From the NCBI GenBank assembly GCA_964577175.1, contig CAZNYC010000126.1:1-11696 (forward strand): a stretch of DNA of 11,696 bases, given 5' to 3'. The position numbers were made by a program, and so were the translations under genes. The DNA comes from BS750m-G62 sp964577175 (GTDB lineage Bacteria > Planctomycetota > Phycisphaerae > FEN-1346). This document shows positions 1-5,103 of this stretch, in pieces (the stretch's first letter is position 1; every line of letters begins with the position of its first letter). Below the pieces are notes generated by a model. That model saw only the letters and a program-made list of their open reading frames with translations. It was not told the DNA's origin and made no database searches.

Positions 1-720
1 CCGGGAGGCTACACGAGCGACCTGCTGTCGGCGTTCGAGGGCGGCACGAGCGGCGCCCTGTCGGCCGCCGTCTTTCGCCGACGCCTTCGGTGGCATGAGG
101 CGGCCGCCCCGGACGGCGACGCCGCGGCTGGTCGCATGGCGGTCGTCGCCCGCTTCCGCGACGGCGCCCCCGCCATCCTGGCACGGTATCAGGCGAAAGC
201 GGAAACGGTCGCCCTGGCGGTCGGCCCCGCCCCGCGGTGGGGCGACCTGGCCTCCCGGCCGGAGTGGGTCGTCCTGGCCCATTCGCTTGTAGAGGCCCTG
301 GCGCCGGCCGGCGGTGTGCGGGCGATGAACCTGACGGTCGCCGAGGCCGCCCGCCGCGGCCTCGAGGCCGAGTCCGGCCGCGGCCCGTCGGTGACGGCCT
401 GGCCGGGCGACGGTGATCCCCCCCTCCGCCCGGGCAATTACCGCGGGACGGACGCCCTCGGCCGGCCGGTCCGCTGGGCGGTCAACGTGGACCCGGCCGA
501 GACGGCGGACCTGGAGCCGGCCCCGCGGCGCCTGGCGGCGGCCTTTGACCAGGCCGCCTGCCGCACCGTCCGGGCGGAGGAGGACCCCGCGAGGGCGATT
601 CCGGGCCTGGGGCGGCCGTCGCACGGCCGGGACCTCACGCCCTGCGCCGTGGCGCTGCTGGCGGCGGTGCTGCTGGCGGAGGGCCTGGTGGCGTGGTGGG
701 CCTCGCCACGGAGGGGATGA
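1..720 (+). CDS. BatA-like membrane protein, C-terminal fragment
   Basis: The reading frame is open from base 1 to the TGA at 718-720, so the start lies outside the window; 239 residues are visible. The part after about residue 45 resembles the C-terminal end of planctomycete BatA/VWA-type membrane proteins: a stretch beginning RFRDGAPAILARY, then a block like 'PEWVVLAHSLVEAL', where family members place a glutamine-amidotransferase-like or VWA-type domain. The fragment ends in one hydrophobic helix (CAVALLAAVLLAEGLVAWW) followed by a short basic tail, which suggests a C-terminal membrane anchor with a cytoplasmic end. In this phylum such genes usually travel with moxR, DUF58 and DUF4159 genes, and two DUF4159 proteins do lie 2 kb downstream. 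The coding assignment is firm because the frame reads through the edge and ends in a sensible membrane helix. The family name rests on resemblance recalled from memory. Confidence 0.6.
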   Translation, partial: PGGYTSDLLSAFEGGTSGALSAAVFRRRLRWHEAAAPDGDAAAGRMAVVARFRDGAPAILARYQAKAETVALAVGPAPRWGDLASRPEWVVLAHSLVEALAPAGGVRAMNLTVAEAARRGLEAESGRGPSVTAWPGDGDPPLRPGNYRGTDALGRPVRWAVNVDPAETADLEPAPRRLAAAFDQAACRTVRAEEDPARAIPGLGRPSHGRDLTPCAVALLAAVLLAEGLVAWWASPRRG

Positions 721-725
721 AACGC

Positions 726-800
726 GGGTGCCACTGGCTGCGTGCCGGCCAGTGCGCAGCGATTCGGGAAGCACTGGCGGACGAGCCGCCAGTGGCACCC
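726..800. repeat. Nested inverted repeat (13-bp outer, 8-bp inner arms)
   Basis: The outer arms GGGTGCCACTGGC (726-738) and GCCAGTGGCACCC (788-800) are perfect complements. Inside them, GCCAGTGC (748-755) pairs perfectly with GCACTGGC (771-778). The inner arm repeats the CCAGTG core of the outer arm, so more than one pairing is possible. The element begins 6 bases after the stop of the BatA-like gene and has no T tract. It may slow or end transcription of that gene, or be a dispersed non-coding palindromic element. Confidence 0.7.
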
Positions 801-839
801 GGCGCTTGCGCGAAAACGTCTGCCTCGCGCGCCCGCAAA

Positions 840-869
840 GCATGCTTTCGCAAAGGCGCGAAAGCATGC
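840..869. repeat. 12-bp-stem palindrome, copy 1
   Basis: GCATGCTTTCGC (840-851) and GCGAAAGCATGC (858-869) form a perfect 12-bp stem with a 6-base loop. Both arms recur exactly at 7376-7405 with a different loop, so this is a repeated unit and not a chance hairpin. Confidence 0.75.
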
Positions 870-892
870 CACCCGCCCACGGAAACGCAGGT

Positions 893-958
893 GCCACGGT
901 TTGCTTCTCAAACCGTGTTCCTCGAACGGCAGGCACGGATTGGCAAGCAATCCGTGGC
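893..958. repeat. Twin hairpins with inverted outer arms
   Basis: There are two 9-bp hairpins with 5-base loops. CACGGTTTG (895-903) pairs with CAAACCGTG (909-917), and CACGGATTG (934-942) pairs with CAATCCGTG (948-956). The two hairpins are versions of each other and differ by one T-A to A-T pair swap. The whole unit is also an imperfect inverted repeat, with 12 of 13 bases matching between 893-905 and 946-958. Confidence 0.65.
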
Positions 959-1042
959 CCTTGGCGTCCCGCGGGGGCCAATATGTCGGGGTTCGGCCCG
1001 CGGCCGCCGGGCGTTTCCCGTGCGCAGGGCCGGTTTTTCCCT

Positions 1043-1072
1043 TTGACACCCCCAATAAGCGGGGGGTACAGT
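1043..1072 (+). promoter_or_regulatory. Sigma-70-type promoter of the Hc1-like gene
   Basis: A perfect -35 box TTGACA (1043-1048) is followed after 18 bp by TACAGT (1067-1072), a four-of-six match to the -10 consensus. It lies 55 bp upstream of the histone-like start codon, and no other gene could use it. The match is to the standard housekeeping consensus; the start point is inferred. Confidence 0.6.
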
Positions 1073-1126
1073 AGTGACGGCCGGGAGACCGGTCACAGCC
1101 GTGGGCCCTTTGGAAGGAGGAGCCTC

Positions 1127-1351
1127 ATGCACGAGTACGACCGGCTGAAAGAAGTGATCGCGTCGGCGGAAGAGGACATCCTGAAGGCCGACAAGGGCAA
1201 CAAGGCGGCCGGCACGCGTGTCCGCAAGGTCATGCAGGAGGTCAAAGAGGCCGCCCAGGAGGTCCGCAAGAAGGTGCTGGAACTGCGCGAGCAGGGCGAG
1301 CAGCCCGAGCCGCCTTCTTCGCCCCCGACGCCGCCCACCCCGTCGTTCTGA
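1127..1351 (+). CDS. Histone H1-like (Hc1-type) DNA-binding protein
   Basis: This 74-residue basic protein matches the chlamydial Hc1 type of bacterial histone H1-like proteins, which bind and compact DNA in the nucleoid. The diagnostic stretch is KADKGNKAAGTRVRKVMQE (about residues 21-39), close to the KAEKGNKAAAQRVR core of Hc1. Residues 1-60 are charged and free of helix breakers, as expected for a long helix or helical pair. The last 15 or so residues are Pro/Ser-rich (PEPPSSPPTPPTP) and replace the long lysine-rich tail of chlamydial Hc1. The start is fixed by GGAAGGAGG (1112-1120) six bases before ATG, and a good promoter lies just upstream. The frame stays open further upstream, but that part is arginine-rich noise crossing the hairpin cluster and is not taken as coding. 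It appears to be transcribed alone: 391 bp separate it from the next gene. Confidence 0.8.
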   Translation: MHEYDRLKEVIASAEEDILKADKGNKAAGTRVRKVMQEVKEAAQEVRKKVLELREQGEQPEPPSSPPTPPTPSF

Positions 1352-1742
1352 CACGACGCGGACGGCGGGGGCCGCTGCGGCCGGCCCGAAAGGCCGCCGC
1401 CGACCTCGCCGGGGCCGACACCGGATGACGTCGACCGGGCCCGTTCCCGGTGGGAGCGGTGCCGCGCCGCGGGGCGAGTACCGGCTCCCCCGGCGGGTGT
1501 CCCGTGCCTCGGGCGCGCGGTGCGCTGCGTCCCGTTTTCGGGCCGGACGACCGCCCGCGGGCGGGGTGTCGGCCGACCCCTTCCGCCTCGGCTTCGCCGC
1601 CCCGACCGCCGCTGACGGCGGCGCAACGGGCCGATGCCCCGCCAGACGAATCCTCCGGCACGGGGGTGCCGGGGCCCTCACGAGCCATGGCCGAGGAGAA
1701 CCCGCCTACGCCCGCCGGACGCGGGCGCACGGGAGAGCAGCC
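1352..1742. other. Long gap without a recognisable gene
   Basis: Frames are open here only because of high GC; their translations are arginine/proline-rich and resemble nothing. Two short stems are visible: CCGCCG/CGGCGG (1606-1611 and 1616-1621) and CCGGCAC/GTGCCGG (1655-1661 and 1666-1672, loop GGGG). Neither has a following T run. No convincing promoter for the downstream dehydratase gene was found. Confidence 0.5.
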
Positions 1743-2237
1743 ATGCCGAGACCCCTGCTGGTGGACCTGGCAGCGGTGGATCTGGACAATGTGACCCTCG
1801 ACCTGGACGCCATTCGCCGCTACAATCCCCACCGGTACGAGATGGAACAGTTGACCGGCGTCGTCCACCTGGACACCGAGGCCGGGCAAATCGTGGCCGT
1901 CAAGGACGTGCGGGACGACGAGTTCTGGGTCCGCGGTCACATCCCGGGCCGGCCGCTGCTGCCGGGCGTGCTGATGGTGGAGGCGGCGGCCCAGATGTGC
2001 AGCGTGTACTTCAAGGTGGTGCAGGAGGACCCGCGGTTTCTGGGGTTCGGCGGGGTGGAGGGGGTGAAGTTCCGCGGCCAGGTGGTGCCGGGGCAGCGGT
2101 TGCTGCTGCTGGGGCAGGCGGTGGAGATCCGAAGCCGCCGGGCCGTTTTCGATACACAGGGCGTGGTCCGCGACGGCGCGGACCCGGAGACGTTCAAACT
2201 CGTTTACGAAGGCCGGATCATCGGCATGCCGATCTGA
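1743..2237 (+). CDS. FabZ-like 3-hydroxyacyl-ACP dehydratase
   Basis: This is a 164-residue hot-dog-fold protein of the FabA/FabZ dehydratase family, which removes water from (3R)-hydroxyacyl-ACP during cytoplasmic fatty-acid elongation. The family signature is intact: GHIPGRPLLPGVLMVEA carries the catalytic pair His66 and Glu80 in the usual spacing. An upstream PHRYEMEQLTG segment (from residue 29) corresponds to the PHRYPFLLVDR segment of FabZ, and VAVKDVRDDEF (51-61) to VAVKNVTxNEPF. The N-terminus is about 20 residues longer than in E. coli FabZ. The start is chosen for GGGAGAG (1731-1737) five bases upstream; the frame is open further upstream but low-complexity. Planctomycetes often hold several FabZ-like paralogues with modified roles, so the exact substrate is uncertain. 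L34 follows 71 bp downstream on the same strand and may be cotranscribed. Confidence 0.85.
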   Translation: MPRPLLVDLAAVDLDNVTLDLDAIRRYNPHRYEMEQLTGVVHLDTEAGQIVAVKDVRDDEFWVRGHIPGRPLLPGVLMVEAAAQMCSVYFKVVQEDPRFLGFGGVEGVKFRGQVVPGQRLLLLGQAVEIRSRRAVFDTQGVVRDGADPETFKLVYEGRIIGMPI

Positions 2238-2308
2238 CCGGCCGAGGTTTTCCTGCGAGCCGTGAACCAATCAGGCGGCGCCTCCGGGCGCCGGGAAGGG
2301 GCAACACG

Positions 2309-2452
2309 ATGGGTATTCCGGGACGGAAGGTTTCCAACCGCAAGCACCGCAAGCGGCACGGGTTCCGCGCACGGATGAAGACGCGCGGGGGCCGGGCCAT
2401 CATCCGCCGCCGGCGCAAGAAAGGCCGGCGTCTGCCCAGCGCCACGCGGTAA
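2309..2452 (+). CDS. rpmH: 50S ribosomal protein L34 (bL34)
   Basis: This 47-residue, very basic protein is a structural component of the large ribosomal subunit, bound to 23S rRNA. The core HGFRARMKTRGGRAIIRRRR (from residue 17) is the L34 signature HGFRxRMxTxxGRxVLxxRR, and the ending KKGRRLPSATR matches the usual KGRxxLxx tail. The N-terminus MGIPGRKVSNRKHRKR differs from the usual MKRTYQPS opening but keeps the Lys/Arg pattern. GGAAGGGG (2294-2301) sits seven bases before ATG. In most bacteria rnpA follows at once, often with yidC; here 245 bp without a gene follow and then an unrelated exported protein, so the usual rpmH-rnpA pairing is broken. Confidence 0.9.
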   Translation: MGIPGRKVSNRKHRKRHGFRARMKTRGGRAIIRRRRKKGRRLPSATR

Positions 2453-2619
2453 CCGCCGGCAGCGGTGCGGCGGGGGCGAGGACGGCCGGCGGGGTCCGGC
2501 CCGGCGGCCCGGCTCGCGCCCCGGCCGCGTCGGCACGCCGTCTCCACCCAATAAACCCCGCGCCCGCCCCGTCTAACCTACCGAAAAGGCAAGTTCGCCG
2601 GCTCTCGCCGTCAACGGGC

Positions 2620-2648
2620 CTGCGCTTGCCGGACGCACTGCGTATAAT
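2620..2648 (+). promoter_or_regulatory. Possible promoter of the first toroid-DUF4159 gene
   Basis: A perfect TATAAT (2643-2648) lies 49 bp before the start codon in otherwise GC-rich DNA. The hexamer 17 bp upstream (CTGCGC, 2620-2625) is a poor -35 box, so this may be a -10-dominated or activator-dependent promoter. The stretch 2453-2619 shows no gene and no clear terminator for rpmH. Confidence 0.45.
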
Positions 2649-2697
2649 AAGGGGGCGGTGAGGCAATAGGGTCGGGGGGCGGCTGAAAGGATTCCCC

Positions 2698-4980
2698 ATG
2701 CGGAGGACTGTGTGCCTGTGCCTGGCGGCCGGTCTGCTCGGCGCCGTCGTGGCCCAGGACGCCATGGCGCTGACGGACCGCGAGGTCGTCAAGGCCATCG
2801 AGAAGGGGCAGAACTGGCTGAAAGGCCAGCAGGGCGGCGGCGGGTCCTGGCCCGAGAAGAAGTGGTATCACGCCACCGGCAACTACGGGCATACCGAGAC
2901 CGCCCTCTTTACCCTCGTCTACACGGGCGTGCACCCGAACCGGCCCGTGGTCGAGAACGGCCTGAAGACGCTCCTGGCGCGGAACCTCGATTACACCTAC
3001 GCCATCTCGATGCGGTGCATGGCCTACGCCTACATTCAGCGGAAACTCTCCGACCGTCGGCGCGACGCCGTTCGAAAGGCGATGAAATTGGATGCGTTGT
3101 GGCTGGTGCAGGCCCAGGGGTCGCACGGCGGGTGGGACTACAAGTCGCTGAGCGGGTCGAGCGGACGGTACGACCTCTCGAACACGCAGATGGCCATCCT
3201 GGCCCTGCGGGAGGCGGCCATGGCGGGCTGCGAGATCCCCGAGATCGTCTGGCGGCGGGCCCAGGGACTCTATTTCCGACTCCAGCAGCGCGACGGGTCG
3301 TGGAACTACGGCGAGCACAGCGGCAACCGCGGCAAGGACACGCCCGGCTACGGGTCGATGACGGCCGCCGGCCTCGCCTCCATTTTCATCACCATGGACA
3401 ACCTGAACCTCGCGAGCGGGTGCCCCTGCCGCGGCGGCCGGTCGCAGCGGGCCGGCAAGGAGTTCGACCGCCGCGTCGACGCCGCCCTGGTGTGGCTTGA
3501 AAAGCACTTCAATCCCCGCAAAAATCCCAAGGACCCGGGGAACTCGTATCACTACTACTGGCTCTACAGCGTGGAGCGGGTCGGCATCGCCGCCGGATAC
3601 AAGTACTTCGGCGACCAGAACTGGTACGTCGAAGGGGCCGAACACCTCGTCAAGTCGCAGAAAGGCAACGGGTCGTGGGGCCAACTCCACGAGACCTGTT
3701 TCGCCATCCTCTTCCTCTACAAGGGCCGCGCGCCCGTCCTCTACAACAAACTCGAGTTCGACGGCATCTGGAACGCCCACCGGCGCGACATCGCCAACCT
3801 GACCGCCTACATCGAGAAGGTCAAGGAACAGATGTTCCACTGGCAGATCGTCAGCCTCAAGGCGCCCGTCGACGAACTGCACGACGCGCCCGTCCTGTTC
3901 ATCTCCGCCGAGTCCGTCCCGACGTTCTCCGACGAACACAAGAAGAAACTCCGCGCCTTTACGGACACGGGCGGCACGATCCTCTTCGAGGCGTCCTGCG
4001 GCAACCAGGGGGTCCGCGCGTGGGCTCGCGAGTTCTTCCAGGAACTCTGGCCCGAATGGCCCCTGAAGCCCCTCGGGCCCGACCACGGTTCCTTCAAGGA
4101 TCCCCACCGGCTGCGCCAGCGGCCGGAGATCTTCGGCAAACACGACGGGATGCGGACCTTCCTCTTCTATGCCATGGACGACATCTCCTGCCCGTGGCAG
4201 ACGAAGGCCCTGGCGGGACGCAAGTACCTCTTCGACTGGGGCATCAACCTGTTCACCTACGCCACGGACCGCAGCCCCCTGCGAGCGAAACTCGCCAAAC
4301 GCCTCCCCGAGGAGGAAGACCGCTACACCGACGAGGTCCGGCCCGGAGAGAAGAAGAGCCTCTCGGTCGTCCGGGTCAAGTACGACGACCCCGGCTGGCT
4401 CACCAACCGCAACTACGGCTGCTGGGACCGCGTCAAGGCATACGCCGCCGAGAAGGCCAAGGTCACCCTGACCGTGAACGAGGAAGGCACGGCCCCGGCC
4501 GACCTCGGCGAGGCCGACGTCGCCTACCTGACCGGCCCCGGCGACATCCCCCTGGCCGCCGACCAGCAGCAGGCCCTGAAGGCGTACATCGAGGGCGGCG
4601 GGTTCCTGTGGGCCGAGGCCGCCGCCGGCAGCCCCGGGTTCGTCGGCGCCTTCCGCAAACTCGTCCTCGACATGGGCCTGAAGTTCAAGCGCATCCCGCA
4701 GACCGAGCCGATTCTGAACGGCCGGTTCGAGGGCGGGCCCAAGGGCTACAGCCTGATCTCCGGCGTCGAGTTCCAGCGGTCGCTCCGGGTCTCCCGCCTC
4801 GGCCAGAAACATGCCGATCTCATGGGCCTGTACTCCGGCGACACCCTCGTCGGCGTCTTCAGCATGTTCGACATCCTGTACGCCACGACCGGCTACAACG
4901 CCTACGGGTGCCGGGGCTACAAGCCCCAGGACGCCAAGGCCGTGGCGACGAACGTGATCCTGTACTTGACGGCACGGTAG
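2698..4980 (+). CDS. Exported alpha/alpha-toroid protein with two DUF4159-like domains (paralogue 1)
   Basis: The protein has 760 residues and an unknown biochemical role. Residues 1-24 form a signal peptide (hydrophobic core CLCLAAGLLGAVVA, cleavage after AMA), so it should act outside the inner membrane. Residues 25 to about 345 look like the prenyltransferase/squalene-cyclase toroid: repeated Gly/Trp motifs GGGGSW (46-51), GSHGGW (141-146), DGSWNYG (199-205) and GNGSWG (323-328), separated by helices such as NTQMAILALREA. Two DUF4159-like domains follow, at about 381-550 (APVLFISAE, then a GGTILFEASCG turn) and about 556-757 (VRVKYDDPGWLTN, AYLTGPGDI, GGGFLWAEAAAG). A conserved SGCPCRGG patch (240-247) is seen in both paralogues. 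No membrane anchor is visible after the signal peptide. The start is supported by AAGGA (2687-2691) six bases upstream. Its second half is identical at DNA level to that of the next gene. The toroid could bind carbohydrate, peptide or lipid; nothing here decides which. Confidence 0.85.
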   Translation: MRRTVCLCLAAGLLGAVVAQDAMALTDREVVKAIEKGQNWLKGQQGGGGSWPEKKWYHATGNYGHTETALFTLVYTGVHPNRPVVENGLKTLLARNLDYTYAISMRCMAYAYIQRKLSDRRRDAVRKAMKLDALWLVQAQGSHGGWDYKSLSGSSGRYDLSNTQMAILALREAAMAGCEIPEIVWRRAQGLYFRLQQRDGSWNYGEHSGNRGKDTPGYGSMTAAGLASIFITMDNLNLASGCPCRGGRSQRAGKEFDRRVDAALVWLEKHFNPRKNPKDPGNSYHYYWLYSVERVGIAAGYKYFGDQNWYVEGAEHLVKSQKGNGSWGQLHETCFAILFLYKGRAPVLYNKLEFDGIWNAHRRDIANLTAYIEKVKEQMFHWQIVSLKAPVDELHDAPVLFISAESVPTFSDEHKKKLRAFTDTGGTILFEASCGNQGVRAWAREFFQELWPEWPLKPLGPDHGSFKDPHRLRQRPEIFGKHDGMRTFLFYAMDDISCPWQTKALAGRKYLFDWGINLFTYATDRSPLRAKLAKRLPEEEDRYTDEVRPGEKKSLSVVRVKYDDPGWLTNRNYGCWDRVKAYAAEKAKVTLTVNEEGTAPADLGEADVAYLTGPGDIPLAADQQQALKAYIEGGGFLWAEAAAGSPGFVGAFRKLVLDMGLKFKRIPQTEPILNGRFEGGPKGYSLISGVEFQRSLRVSRLGQKHADLMGLYSGDTLVGVFSMFDILYATTGYNAYGCRGYKPQDAKAVATNVILYLTAR
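3692..4877 (+). repeat. 1186-bp perfect direct repeat, copy 1
   Basis: This block was read against 6074-7259 (offset 2382) and no differing base was seen. It covers residues 333 to 727 of the first toroid-DUF4159 protein. Differences resume immediately at both edges (G3691 versus A6073; G4878 versus C7260). Confidence 0.93.
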
Positions 4981-4994
4981 ATTCCGCGTACATA
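4966..4994 (+). promoter_or_regulatory. Possible promoter of the second toroid-DUF4159 gene
   Basis: TTGACG (4966-4971), inside the last codons of the first paralogue, is followed by a 17-bp spacer and TACATA (4989-4994). Spacing is ideal and each box is one or two bases off consensus. It would give a leader of about 100 bases before the ATG at 5104 and let the second gene be expressed separately. Weak because it rests on consensus alone. Confidence 0.4.
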
Positions 4995-5103
4995 AGAGGC
5001 GGCTGACCGGTCGCGGCTCCGCGCCGGCACGGGCGTGCGGTGCGGGGCGGCGGTGGGCGGCAGCCGAGGCGGACGAACCCGCGGTCCAAGACAGGAACAT
5101 GCC

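Noticed and set aside
726..958. CRISPR array
   Set aside because: The repeats are inverted, differ from one another and have no regular spacer length.
413..1126. Upstream extension of the histone-like frame
   Set aside because: It is arginine/proline-rich, overlaps the BatA-like gene in another frame and crosses the hairpin cluster and the promoter; the start at 1127 has a near-perfect ribosome-binding site.
1218..1742. Upstream extension of the FabZ-like frame
   Set aside because: The translation is low-complexity and overlaps the histone-like gene; ATG 1743 has its own ribosome-binding site and gives a family-like N-terminus.
2698..4980. Squalene-hopene cyclase or terpene cyclase function
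   Set aside because: There is a signal peptide, the C-terminal half is DUF4159-like, and I could not see the DXDD acid motif of class II cyclases; only the toroid fold is supported.
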